36,341 nt of DNA, taken from positions 1 to 36,341 of the forward strand of contig CAZVWQ010000014.1 in assembly GCA_964631275.1 (NCBI GenBank), given 5' to 3'. The position numbers and the translations under genes were made by a program. Positions within the stretch are counted from its first letter, which is position 1; each line of letters starts with the position of its first letter. The notes beneath the pieces were generated by a model, which was given only the letters and a program-made list of their open reading frames with translations, made no database searches and was not told where the DNA came from. Of this stretch, positions 1 to 8,300 are shown in pieces. The DNA comes from CAZVWQ01 sp964631275 (GTDB taxonomy: Bacteria > Patescibacteriota > JACMRA01).

Positions 1-150
1 GTTAATCACGGAACCTTGAGCCTCAGCGATGTTTCTTTGGTTGAGTAGATATTGACCTCCTAGTAACATAGCTGTGCCAGTGGCGAGACCTAAACTAATT
101 ATCGAGAATATTTTGAGGAAAGAAAGCTTTTTTTTGTTTAATATAGACAT
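1..150 (-). CDS. Secreted or membrane protein, N-terminal part (runs off window)
   Basis: The minus-strand frame opens with ATG at 148-150 and stays open for 50 codons to the window edge. The N-terminus (MSILNKKKLSFLK) is basic. A hydrophobic stretch at about residues 12-35 follows, then a polar segment with AEAQG, so this looks like a signal peptide or signal anchor. It lies 57 nt downstream of the 208-1059 gene on the same strand, so the two could be co-transcribed. No Shine-Dalgarno is visible. No family can be named from 50 residues. Confidence 0.6.
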   Translation of the reverse strand, partial: MSILNKKKLSFLKIFSIISLGLATGTAMLLGGQYLLNQRNIAEAQGSVIN

Positions 151-207
151 TATTGATAGTAATAATTAAAGCATGGCTAGAAGATACATACTTTTTTAAA
201 AAATATT

Positions 208-1059
208 TTAGTTTTCGATAAAGATTACAGCTGGTTTACCAGCTCTACCATCAGGTTCTTGCAAATATCCAGTAACTGCCAGGTTAGAAGCATTAGAATC
301 TGCAACTTCAACAATAAATTTAATTTGACCTGATTCATTAACACCTACCCTTGAAGATTGTTTGTTACTAGTCCCAGGTCCATAAGTGATAAGATTAAGC
401 TCTGAGTTATATAGATCATCACTAACTTGAATATTTTGTTTTCCGTTATAAGAATCAACAATCGAACCTTTTTCTAATTCTAAACCTTCTGATAGTTTAA
501 TGTATAAAGTTCCATTTTTGAAGTCTTGGTCGCCAATATTTTCGTAATCAATAGTTACTTCAACCCTAGATAAACCATTAGTTCTAACTACAGGTTCAGT
601 AGTAAATTCTTTTTTCATTTCGACAACGAGATCTTCGGTTACTTGAGATTGAGAAAGAGTAGTTACGTCAATTGTTCTTTCTGCTTGTTCTTGCAAAAAC
701 ACATTAACTTCGTCTCTTTTTCCTTGTAACTCTTCATCTACTTCTTCTATAGTAGCTGGAAGACCTAATTGATCAGGATTATTAGGATTAAATGCTGGTC
801 TAGTGTTACCACCTTCATCTTGAATTTGACTAGTGCCATCATTAGTAGTATCTTCGCTAGAACCACCGTCATTATTAGTCATAAGAAAAGCTGCTCCACC
901 ACCAACAATAACTAATAGTAAAAGAATACCAATAATTATTGCTAATTTTTTGTTGTTTTTATTTGGCTTTTGTGGACTTTGATTGTTTGGTAAGCCATTT
1001 TGTGTATTTGAATTATAAGCAGTATTTTGGTCCTGCTGTGGATAAGAATTGTTAGCCAT
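208..1059 (-). CDS. Membrane-anchored surface protein with DUF11-like beta domain
   Basis: The 283-aa protein has three parts. Residues 1-37 are a disordered Asn/Gln/Pro-rich cytoplasmic tail. Residues about 38-61 form one strong transmembrane segment (LAIIIGILLLLVIVGGG). An acidic linker leads to an outer domain at about 95-283. In that domain, VEVTIDYENIGDQDF, followed by alternating strands and a late GQIKFIVEV strand, resembles DUF11/CARDB-like Ig-fold repeats that sense or decorate the envelope. This is inferred from pattern, not from a search. The start is the only ATG before the N-rich tail, and no Shine-Dalgarno precedes it. The second secreted protein gene follows directly downstream, which suggests an envelope operon. 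Exact function unknown. Confidence 0.7.
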   Translation of the reverse strand: MANNSYPQQDQNTAYNSNTQNGLPNNQSPQKPNKNNKKLAIIIGILLLLVIVGGGAAFLMTNNDGGSSEDTTNDGTSQIQDEGGNTRPAFNPNNPDQLGLPATIEEVDEELQGKRDEVNVFLQEQAERTIDVTTLSQSQVTEDLVVEMKKEFTTEPVVRTNGLSRVEVTIDYENIGDQDFKNGTLYIKLSEGLELEKGSIVDSYNGKQNIQVSDDLYNSELNLITYGPGTSNKQSSRVGVNESGQIKFIVEVADSNASNLAVTGYLQEPDGRAGKPAVIFIEN

Positions 1060-1251
1060 ATGTTTTTATGTTTATTTTATTTTTTAATGCTTTATTTAAT
1101 TATATAGTAAGTTTTTGTTTTGTTCAAGTTTTTTATTTTTATTGTTTTAATTTCCTTATTTAATCTACTTATTTTTATTCAAATTATACAATCTGTTTAT
1201 TTTTTTTGAATTTAAAATGAAAGCTTTTAGGTTCTACTTCTAACAAATACT

Positions 1252-1354
1252 TATACCTAAATCACTACCAACTTTTACATTTATAACTTTACCACCTTTT
1301 ATCGCCCAGAACCCTAAGCCCCTCTTAAGCAAGTTTGCTCTAGCACTTGGTATA
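1252..1354. repeat. Unclassified 103-bp element with TATACC...GGTATA ends
   Basis: It begins TATACCTAA and ends CACTTGGTATA, the same termini and about the same length as the MITE families elsewhere in the window. Its interior is different and has no second copy that I could find here. It may be a further family or chance. Confidence 0.35.
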
Positions 1355-1508
1355 ACTTAGATAAATCAAATTCTGAAGAGTTTTGCGTTATAATAATTAG
1401 CTCAAAGGGTGTAAAATTAATCTTGTCTTATAAATTTATAAAATATCTTGTTTTTTATTTTTTTATCAAAAAAAGTACTAGATTTAGGTAAGCTTACTAC
1501 TTTTATTT

Positions 1509-1722
1509 TATACCTTTCCCAAATCGACTGGTATAAACTTTATACAAAATCAATCCCTAAACAAATTACTTGTTTGGTTCTTATTCCAATCCGTTTATTA
1601 TTATCCTAAATTTAGCTCTTATAACTAAATAATCCTTTATTTAAGCTAAACTTTTAACGGATAATTGCCGTAGAGATTAGGGAAAGGGTATAAAGAAGTA
1701 ATTGTGAAAAATTATAAGTATA
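1509..1722 (+). mobile_element. MITE family E copy E2, split by family A copy A1
   Basis: The left part (1509-1581) matches copy E1 (25130-25244) and copy E3 through the shared core CAATCCCTAAACAA and TTGTTTG. The right part (1693-1722) continues with the E1-like GTAATTGTGAAA. The break is filled exactly by family A copy A1. Confidence 0.55.
1582..1692 (+). mobile_element. MITE family A copy A1 (nested in E2)
   Basis: The copy is 111 bp and runs from TATTCC to GGGTATA. Subterminal motifs AATCCGTTTATTATTA and ATTGCCGTAGAGATTAG face each other as imperfect inverted repeats. The core CCTTTATTTAAG is shared with A2. It is flanked by TA on both sides, where it interrupts E2. Confidence 0.6.
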
Positions 1723-2115
1723 GCTTGTATATCTAATCAAAAAATTAACTATTCTAAAAAGTTTTTTGGCATGGCTATTAGTTTTGCTATATTATCAAAA
1801 ATAGTTAGTTTACCTTTTTTTATAAAAAAACTGTTAATTAAATTAAAATATTAATTTTTACTTATTTCAAATGAGAAAATAGTTATTTTGAACTTATTTT
1901 GGGGCAAGGCTGTTAAAGGCTGTTAATTAATAAATCTCAAATCTGAAATTATGTTACTATTGTCAAAAATTAAATTTAAGATCTTTTATATTGACAAAAA
2001 TGGATTTTGCGAGTTGTCTAATTAGTAGTTTACTAAATCTTTAGGTTTTTGAATTTTAGAAAATTTAACTTAATTTTTAAGACCTTTCTTAAAATATTTG
2101 CAGAGGTTTTTAAGT

Positions 2116-2144
2116 AACCGCAACTACCGTCTACCTTGCGGGTT
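2116..2144 (+). promoter_or_regulatory. Hairpin in the infB 5' leader
   Basis: AACCGCAA (2116-2123) pairs with TTGCGGGTT (2136-2144) with one bulged G and a 12-nt loop, followed by TTTT. The GC-rich stem stands out from its AT-rich surroundings, 64 nt before infB. It could be a leader structure or a weak terminator. No known riboswitch is recognised. Confidence 0.3.
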
Positions 2145-2207
2145 TTGCTGGGCATACCTTAGTTTTAAGAAAAATTTTATTTAAATTAAGTCAAAATAAA
2201 TAAAAAT

Positions 2208-4130
2208 ATGAACATATCTACTCTTGCTAAATTACTCGGAGTTAGCATCAAAGAACTAAGAGCTACTGGTCAAAAAAAAAGTATTTATGGCTTTAGTGGT
2301 CGTAATACTAGGATCCCTTATAATTCAGCCTTAGAAATTACTAAAATTTTGAAACCTGAAAAATTAGACAAATTAAAGACTGACGATAACAAAATCTACA
2401 TTCCAGCTTCGATCACCGTAGCCGACTTAGCCGAAAGTATAGGTAAGCCTAGTGGTTTAGTAGTTAAGTCTTTACTTGTTAGTGGGGTTATGGCTACCCT
2501 TAACGAAAAAATTGATTATGATACCGCAGCTTTGATTTCTGAAGAACTTGGAATAAAGATACACCCTGAGAACCCAGAAATGTTTGATGAAGAGGTAGAT
2601 ACTAACCTTATAAAAACCATAGAGTATGATACTCCAGAAAATGAGAAAAAACTAATTCCTAGGAATCCTGTAGTAACTATCATGGGGCATGTTGATCATG
2701 GTAAGACTACCCTTTTAGATTTTATTCGAAGTTCTAATGTAGCTGCTGGTGAAGCTGGAGCAATTACTCAACATATTTCTAGTTATAAGGCTAAATTCAA
2801 AGATAAAGAAATCACCTTTGTAGATACTCCTGGCCACGAAGCTTTTACGGCAATGAGAGCTAGAGGTAGCCAATTAGCTGATTTTGTGATTATTGTAGTT
2901 TCTGCTGTAGAAGGTCCTAAACCACAAACTGTTGAAGTTATAGAAAGATCAAAACTATCCAAAGTTCCTGTAATTGTAGTTATTAATAAAATTGATCTTC
3001 CAGAAGCAGATATAGAAAAAACTCGCAACGAAATAGCTAAGTTTGGCTTGGTTCCAGAAGAATGGGGCGGAGAAGTACCTTTTATTAATTTGTCTGCTAA
3101 GACTGGAGAAAATGTTGATAAACTACTAGAAACTGTAATCTTTCACGCTGAGTTAGCTGAATTAAAAGGCCAAATAGATTGTCCTGGCCAAGCTCTAGTA
3201 ATTGAGAGCCACTTAGATAGATCTTTGGGGGTTACGGCTACAGTTCTGGTTGTTAAGGATGAACTTAAAGTTGGTGATATTGTTCGTTGTGGAGAATATG
3301 TAGGAAAAATCAGAAAACTAGAAAATGATTTAGGTAAAAATATTGAAAAAGCTAAAATTGGAGATCCATTAATGCTCATTGGCTTACCTGAAGTAGCTAA
3401 TATTGGAGATGCTATAATTGTTTATAAGAACCAAAAGCAAGCTCAAATAGATGCTAGTCTAGAAAAAACCAACAAACAAAGTCGTAGGATAATTAATTAC
3501 AACCAAGGAACTAAAGAAAGTAAAGATCAAATTAATGTAATTTTAGTTGCTGATGTAACAGGGTCTTTAGAAGCTCTAAAAGAGGCTATAATTAAAATCC
3601 CTCAAGAACATGCTAAGATAGTAATCAAAAAAGAATCTGTAGGAGAAGTTAACGAAAATGATATAGAATTTGCTGAGACATCAGACTCTACAATTTTAGC
3701 TTTTCATACCAGAATTAATTCCAAGGCCGAAAACTTACTTAAGAGAATCCAAGTTAATATTCTAGCTAGTAATGTAATATACGAAATATTAGAATGGGTA
3801 GAGGAAGAAATTCTAAAGCATGTCAAACATGAGATTAAGACTACAGTATTAGGAAAAGCTGAGATTCTAGCTACCTTTAAGAGTGAGAAAGCCAATATTC
3901 AGGTAATTGGAGGGGAGGTTAGAGAAGGTAAAATCTTAGACAATAAAGAATTAAGAGTTGTTAGAGATGGAGAAAATTTAGGTAGACTCGAAATTATAGA
4001 ACTTCAAAGAAACAAGGACAAAGTGACGGAAATTAACATTAACCAGCAATTTGGAGTTTCTGTAAGTGGTAAAGTTAAAGTTAAAAAAGGTGACATTATA
4101 GAGTCTTTAGAAGAAACTGTAATTAAATAG
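2208..4130 (+). CDS. infB: Translation initiation factor IF-2
   Basis: IF-2 is the GTPase that brings initiator tRNA to the 30S subunit and promotes 50S joining. The 640-aa protein has an N-terminal helical module (1-50), an IF2_N-like domain (about 62-120) and then the G domain. Motifs are G1 GHVDHGKT (160-167), G2 GAITQHIS, G3 DTPGH (206-210), G4 NKID (260-263) and G5 SAK (296-298). Beta-barrel, linker and C-terminal fMet-tRNA domains follow. The length is at the short end of bacterial IF-2. It starts at ATG 2208 with no Shine-Dalgarno. It stands alone: nusA is absent, and the only rbfA candidate is about 17 kb away. Confidence 0.98.
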   Translation: MNISTLAKLLGVSIKELRATGQKKSIYGFSGRNTRIPYNSALEITKILKPEKLDKLKTDDNKIYIPASITVADLAESIGKPSGLVVKSLLVSGVMATLNEKIDYDTAALISEELGIKIHPENPEMFDEEVDTNLIKTIEYDTPENEKKLIPRNPVVTIMGHVDHGKTTLLDFIRSSNVAAGEAGAITQHISSYKAKFKDKEITFVDTPGHEAFTAMRARGSQLADFVIIVVSAVEGPKPQTVEVIERSKLSKVPVIVVINKIDLPEADIEKTRNEIAKFGLVPEEWGGEVPFINLSAKTGENVDKLLETVIFHAELAELKGQIDCPGQALVIESHLDRSLGVTATVLVVKDELKVGDIVRCGEYVGKIRKLENDLGKNIEKAKIGDPLMLIGLPEVANIGDAIIVYKNQKQAQIDASLEKTNKQSRRIINYNQGTKESKDQINVILVADVTGSLEALKEAIIKIPQEHAKIVIKKESVGEVNENDIEFAETSDSTILAFHTRINSKAENLLKRIQVNILASNVIYEILEWVEEEILKHVKHEIKTTVLGKAEILATFKSEKANIQVIGGEVREGKILDNKELRVVRDGENLGRLEIIELQRNKDKVTEININQQFGVSVSGKVKVKKGDIIESLEETVIK

Positions 4131-4251
4131 AAATTAACCTATTTTTTAAAACCTATAAGAGTTTATTTGGGATTTTTTGGTAGTTTAAAGTAAAAAATTA
4201 AAAAACCATTTGCAGTTGATTTCACAAAACTTTTCTAGTTTTCTAAGAAAA

Positions 4252-4368
4252 ATACTACGCCTAATCGGCTTACTATTACCTTAAATCTAGCTTTTCATAA
4301 GAAATAATCCTTTATTTAAGTTAAATTCATAACTGGTAATTACCGTAATGATTAGAGGAAAGGGTATA
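4252..4368 (+). mobile_element. MITE family A copy A2
   Basis: The right end GATTAGAGGAAAGGGTATA and core AATCCTTTATTTAAGTTAAA match A1 and A6. The left end (TACTACGCCTAATCGG) is degenerate, so the left boundary is approximate. Confidence 0.55.
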
Positions 4369-4369
4369 A

Positions 4370-4411
4370 AACAAACTTAATATATAATAACTTATCTAAG
4401 TTGAATGTAAC
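4370..4411 (+). repeat. Family C element, right-end fragment
   Basis: AACAAACTTAATAT, AATAACTTATCTAAGTTGAA and TGT match the right half of C1 (8101-8206) and C2 (17792-17898). The left half is missing. Confidence 0.5.
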
Positions 4412-4563
4412 AAAGCTTACGCAAACACCACTATATTTTGTATTTAAATACTTAACTAAAGCTACATTTAGTAGTAAAATTCAATTCTTGCGGAAGTCTT
4501 GGTAAAATAAATTTCTTAGCCCTACCTAAAAATCAAAAATTTACAAGGAATATTTTAGAGTGT

Positions 4564-5649
4564 CTACTCTTCAGGTATTTCTTTAACTTCTTTTTTTTCT
4601 GGATCTTTGGATTTTAGACTTTTTGTAAACTCTTCTTTAATCTTTTTTTCTAATTTTTTTATTAATTCAGGGTTATCTAATAGGGTTTTTCTGGCGTTTT
4701 CTCTACCTACTCCTAATTTTTCTGATTTTCCGTCTAATTTGGCAGTATAAGTGTTGCCAGTTTTTTCTATTACTCCATAAACTTGGCCAATATCAATTAT
4801 TTCACCAGATTTACTAAACACCTCAGGTTCATTAAACATTAAATCAATTTCGGTTGTCTTAAACGGGGAGGCAAGTTTGTTTTTGACTACTTTGACTTTA
4901 ATTCTAATACCAATACTTTCTTCGCCAGACTTGAGAGAGCCAGATTTTCTGACTTCTAACCTTTGCGAAGCGTAGAATTTTAATGCTTGACCTCCAGTTG
5001 TAGTTTCAGGATTACCAAAAACCACACCAATTTTTAGTCTAACTTGATTTATAAAAATGACTACGGATTTTGATTTTGAGATTATGGCCGTTAATTTTCT
5101 TAGAGCTTGACTCATTAATCTAGCCTGAACACCCATAGAGCTGTCCCCCATATCACCCTCTAATTCGGATTTTGGGACTAGAGCTGCAACTGAGTCAATA
5201 ACAATAACGTCGAAAGCATTAGATCTAACTAAATTATCTACAATTTCTAGAGCTTCTTCTCCACTACTAGGTTGAGATACGTAAAGTTCTTCTAGATTAA
5301 CTCCAATATTAGCAGCAAGGTTTGAATCTAGAGCATGCTCAGCATCTACAAAGGCGGCGATTCCACCTGCTTTTTGAGCTTGAGCGACTGTAGACAAGGC
5401 TAAAGAAGTTTTACCACTAGCTTCAGGTCCGTAGATTTCGATAATTCTACCTTTACCAAATCCCCCAACTCCAAGAGCAATATCAACTCCTAGCAAACCT
5501 GTAGAAATAACTTCTACGTTTGTGTTTACTTCTCCCATTTTCATAATCGAACCTTCACCAAAGGTTCCTTTAATTTGTTTAACTACTAAATCAGCTATAT
5601 CTTTTTTATTTTTTGCATCTGATGTAGTTACTTTAGTTGTTTTAGACAT
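4564..5649 (-). CDS. recA: Recombinase RecA
   Basis: RecA forms ATP-dependent filaments on single-stranded DNA for homologous pairing and SOS signalling. The 361-aa protein contains Walker A GPEASGKT (74-81), DAEHALD, loop L1 (ELEGDMGDSSMGVQARLMSQ), loop L2 with NPETTTGGQALKFYAS, and a C-terminal domain ending in a Lys/Glu-rich tail. The usual GLPRG before the P-loop is GFGKG here. It is otherwise canonical and about 10 residues longer than E. coli RecA. A consensus promoter sits so close to ATG 5647-5649 that the mRNA is probably leaderless. No LexA-type box was recognised. Confidence 0.98.
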   Translation of the reverse strand: MSKTTKVTTSDAKNKKDIADLVVKQIKGTFGEGSIMKMGEVNTNVEVISTGLLGVDIALGVGGFGKGRIIEIYGPEASGKTSLALSTVAQAQKAGGIAAFVDAEHALDSNLAANIGVNLEELYVSQPSSGEEALEIVDNLVRSNAFDVIVIDSVAALVPKSELEGDMGDSSMGVQARLMSQALRKLTAIISKSKSVVIFINQVRLKIGVVFGNPETTTGGQALKFYASQRLEVRKSGSLKSGEESIGIRIKVKVVKNKLASPFKTTEIDLMFNEPEVFSKSGEIIDIGQVYGVIEKTGNTYTAKLDGKSEKLGVGRENARKTLLDNPELIKKLEKKIKEEFTKSLKSKDPEKKEVKEIPEE

Positions 5650-5655
5650 AATTAA

Positions 5656-5684
5656 GTAATATAAATTCTTGATTTATTTGTCAA
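5656..5684 (-). promoter_or_regulatory. recA promoter, leaderless configuration
   Basis: On the minus strand TTGACA (5679-5684), a 17-bp spacer and TATTAC (5656-5661) form a near-consensus sigma-70 promoter. Only 6 nt separate the -10 box from the ATG, so transcription should begin at or next to the start codon. Confidence 0.65.
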
Positions 5685-6040
5685 TTTAAGATTTAATATT
5701 GATTAGATCAAGTCTCTTACAATCAGTTTTTATCAACTATTTCAAAAACATCCATAAATATAAATAGATTTGCACAGATTCCAGAAATCTAAAATTAATA
5801 GATTTATAGAAAATCTGACATTTTTTGATTATAGGTAGTAATATTTTATAAGAAATATATTAATGGATTTTATAGTATAGTTAATTTATAATAAATTTTG
5901 ACAGATTATCAATCTACAAGCTTATTTTTAAGCAATTTTTGGATGAGAGGCAATTTGATTATTCTTGATAATTAAGAATACAGTACCAATTTTTTGTAAG
6001 TTTTTTGAAAATTGTGTTTACAGAAACTACTTTTACACTC

Positions 6041-6072
6041 TTGACTAACTAAAAAAATGAAAAAAATATAAC
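6041..6072 (+). promoter_or_regulatory. Candidate promoter of the PMT gene
   Basis: TTGACT (6041-6046) and TATAAC (6067-6072) have good boxes but a long 20-bp spacer. The -10 is 29 nt from the ATG. Confidence 0.3.
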
Positions 6073-6101
6073 TAAACTGATCGACTATTATCTTAAATTA
6101 A

Positions 6102-8054
6102 ATGTTTGTTGAAAAAAAATTAAAAACTTTCAATAAAAAACCTAATTTTTTACAATCTTATTCTTGGCAATTTTTGGTTTATTCGGTGATTATAATTTTT
6201 ATTTCTTTTTTTACTTATTTTTTTAATTATCAGAATCCTTCAGCTCCTTTTTGGGATGAAAATTACCATATTGCTTCGGCAGAGAAATACATTCAAGGAA
6301 CTTATTTTACCGAGCCTCACCCACCCCTTGGCAAATTATTTATTGCTCTTGGAGAGGTTATTTTTAAGCCCAATGAGAATATAAAAAAGCCCGAAGAATA
6401 CTTAACTAAAGATTATCTAACTGGGAAAGAATTAGGACCAATTTCTTATCTTGGATATAGGTTTTTTCCTGCTTTATTTGGTTTTCTTAGTGGCTTTATT
6501 TTTTTTCTAATTTTATATTTAATATCCAGAAACTTCCATACGGCTTTTATTGCCTCTAGTTTTTTTCTGTTTGAAAATGGAATGATAGTTCATTTTAGAG
6601 GAGCCATGCTAGAAAGTACTCAAGTGTTTTTTCTTTTGCTTAGTGTTTTGTGGTTTATAATTATGTGGACTAAAAACTACTTTGATTCAACAAGAATTGG
6701 AGTTTTAGGTGTTTTTATTGGCCTATCAATTGCTGTTAAAGTAAATTCAACTATTTTGCTTTTATTACCAATTTTTTTGGGTTTAAAGTATATTTCTGAC
6801 ATTGAGACTTTATCTAAATTTAAAAAAAACTCTGATAAATTTTTAGTTAATCAAAATCAAGAAAAAGATTTAATTAAAAAAAATCAAACTTTCTGGCATG
6901 ATACTTTAAAAAATTTTCATAAAAAAATAGCTAATTCTTTTCTAGAAAAGATTTTTATCGTACAAGGGCAAGGCTTTCCTAAAAAAATAAAATTTTATTT
7001 TAACCTTCAAAGAAAAAATATTTTAGTACTTTTTAGCTCTGTTTTAAGCTTTTCTTTTGTAGTGATTTTTGTTTTTTTAAGTATTCAGTATATCCATCAA
7101 GTTTTGGGTAGAGATTTTTTGGTTAATAATAACTACAGGTTTTCTGAAGAACGCAGAGCCAAAAATCAATTTTTAGTCAGAATTGACGAGGGAATTGAAG
7201 AAATGATAGTTAATAATCAAGCAAGTAATCCTCTTAATGTCTGGAAAACTACAGCCAAATGGTATTATTATTTGCAATTTTATACTGAAGGGGTTCCAAA
7301 GTTAGATTTGACTAAAGAAGATGAAAACGGAAGCTACCCTAGTAATTGGATAGTTGGTAATCGAACAATTAGCTATCGATGGGAAAAATACGCTATTCAA
7401 AAATCAGAGTATCGAATCTATCCTTTTTTGAATTTTAATTTAATTAAGGACTTTTTTGTACCAGATTTTATCGAAAAAAAATTTAGCCAAAATCCAGATA
7501 ATTTTCAACCATATAGACAGAGAAGAAAAGATTTTACTATTACTCTAAATGAGCATTCTAAGCTTACAGAAAGCCAAAAAAAAGACTATGTAGTCGTTGT
7601 TCGTTATTTATATTTAATTGGTAACCCAGCTATATTTTTTGGAATTTTGTTTGGCTTAGTTCTAATTTTGAGCTTTATTATAGCTTGGATATTTTTTGGT
7701 TTAGAAGTTAAAAAAAATAAATATTTTCAGTTAACACTTTGTTTTAGTACTATATATGTGGCTTATATGATTACGGTTTTAAATGTAGATCGAGTACTGT
7801 ATTTATATCATTATTTTATTCCACTTTTGTTTGGTATGCTAGCTGTTTATTCTTTTTTACATTATCAATTTGAAAATTATTTCAGGGAAAACTTTTCTCA
7901 AAGAACTTTGGTTATTTTTGGCTCTTTATTTTTTTTGACAATCTTTGCTTGCTACATATTCTTCTCTCCTTTAACTTATTATTTGCCAGTTTCAAGGTTA
8001 GATTTTGAACGCAGAGAGTGGTTTGATTTTTGGTTGATGAGAAATGTAGGCTAA
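6102..8054 (+). CDS. PMT-family (GT39) protein O-mannosyltransferase
   Basis: This is a 650-aa polytopic membrane glycosyltransferase. After a first TM (about 24-42) comes PFWDENYH with the paired acidic residues D52-E53. The YFTEPHPPLGK block (68-78) follows, the signature loop of protein mannosyltransferases that use a lipid-linked sugar. Several TMs follow, with RFFPALFG and LENTQ-like features. A large non-membrane insert lies at about 230-300 and 340-490. The C-terminal membrane block has DRVLYLYHYFIP, matching the PMT_4TMC pattern. In bacteria this family O-mannosylates secreted proteins at the outer face of the membrane. The sugar and targets here are inferred, and nearby surface proteins are plausible substrates. 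No Shine-Dalgarno. ArnT-like enzymes are the main alternative, but the HPPLGK and YHY motifs favour GT39. Confidence 0.85.
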   Translation: MFVEKKLKTFNKKPNFLQSYSWQFLVYSVIIIFISFFTYFFNYQNPSAPFWDENYHIASAEKYIQGTYFTEPHPPLGKLFIALGEVIFKPNENIKKPEEYLTKDYLTGKELGPISYLGYRFFPALFGFLSGFIFFLILYLISRNFHTAFIASSFFLFENGMIVHFRGAMLESTQVFFLLLSVLWFIIMWTKNYFDSTRIGVLGVFIGLSIAVKVNSTILLLLPIFLGLKYISDIETLSKFKKNSDKFLVNQNQEKDLIKKNQTFWHDTLKNFHKKIANSFLEKIFIVQGQGFPKKIKFYFNLQRKNILVLFSSVLSFSFVVIFVFLSIQYIHQVLGRDFLVNNNYRFSEERRAKNQFLVRIDEGIEEMIVNNQASNPLNVWKTTAKWYYYLQFYTEGVPKLDLTKEDENGSYPSNWIVGNRTISYRWEKYAIQKSEYRIYPFLNFNLIKDFFVPDFIEKKFSQNPDNFQPYRQRRKDFTITLNEHSKLTESQKKDYVVVVRYLYLIGNPAIFFGILFGLVLILSFIIAWIFFGLEVKKNKYFQLTLCFSTIYVAYMITVLNVDRVLYLYHYFIPLLFGMLAVYSFLHYQFENYFRENFSQRTLVIFGSLFFLTIFACYIFFSPLTYYLPVSRLDFERREWFDFWLMRNVG

Positions 8055-8100
8055 CAAAAAAACTTAATTTGATGACTAAAAACTTTTCAAAATTTTTTAT

Positions 8101-8206
8101 TATAGCTAACCCACATGCTAGTTAGATATTTTAGATATCCTAAACTTACTTTAAAACAAACTTAATATCTAATAATTTATCTACGTTGAATGTGGAATTT
8201 ATTATA
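8101..8206 (+). mobile_element. MITE family C copy C1
   Basis: It runs from TATAGCTAACCCACAT to ATGTGGAATTTATTATA, imperfect terminal inverted repeats. The interior GTTAGATATTTTAGATATCC and AACTTAATATCTAATAA matches C2 closely. Its right-hand TATA is shared with the start of A3. Confidence 0.6.
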
Positions 8207-8291
8207 CCCGTTAAGAATTTAGATTTAAACAAATAACTTATTTCTTTATGAAAAGCTAAATTTAGGGTAATTAGTAAATGGATTGGGTGTA
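8203..8291 (-). mobile_element. MITE family A copy A3 (shortened), abutting C1
   Basis: TATACCCG to GGGTGTA, 89 bp. Read on the minus strand it follows A1 (CAATCCATTTACTAATTACC, then AATTTAGCTTTTCATAA). It lacks about 22 bp next to the GGGTATA end. Confidence 0.5.
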
Positions 8292-8300
8292 ACATATTCT

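Larger units (their letters stand above)
1060..2207. other. 1.1-kb gene-free region holding MITE-like elements and the infB leader
   Basis: No coding frame is convincing here. The stretch holds an element with TATACC/GGTATA ends (1252-1354), a fragment of a family A right end (about 1387-1413), and family E copy E2 (1509-1722) split by family A copy A1 (1582-1692). Near infB there is a GC-richer hairpin (2116-2144). A TTGACA at 1991-1996 has no good -10 behind it. Confidence 0.6.
4131..4563. other. Gene-free spacer between convergent infB and recA
   Basis: The spacer holds family A copy A2 (4252-4368), immediately followed by the tail of a family C element (4370-4411). No clear GC-rich terminator is seen for either gene. 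Confidence 0.6.
5650..6101. other. Gene-free region between divergent recA and PMT genes
   Basis: It contains the recA promoter, weak promoter candidates (CTGACA at 5815, TTGACA at 5898, TTGACT at 6041) and otherwise AT-rich sequence. None of the MITE families was recognised. Confidence 0.5.

Noticed and set aside
1991..1996. TTGACA upstream of infB as its promoter
   Set aside because: At the proper spacing the -10 would be TTGTCT, which is poor, and the leader would be about 190 nt. The infB promoter remains unidentified.
2783..3895. Three minus-strand frames inside infB
   Set aside because: They are antisense to conserved IF-2 codons and resemble no family.
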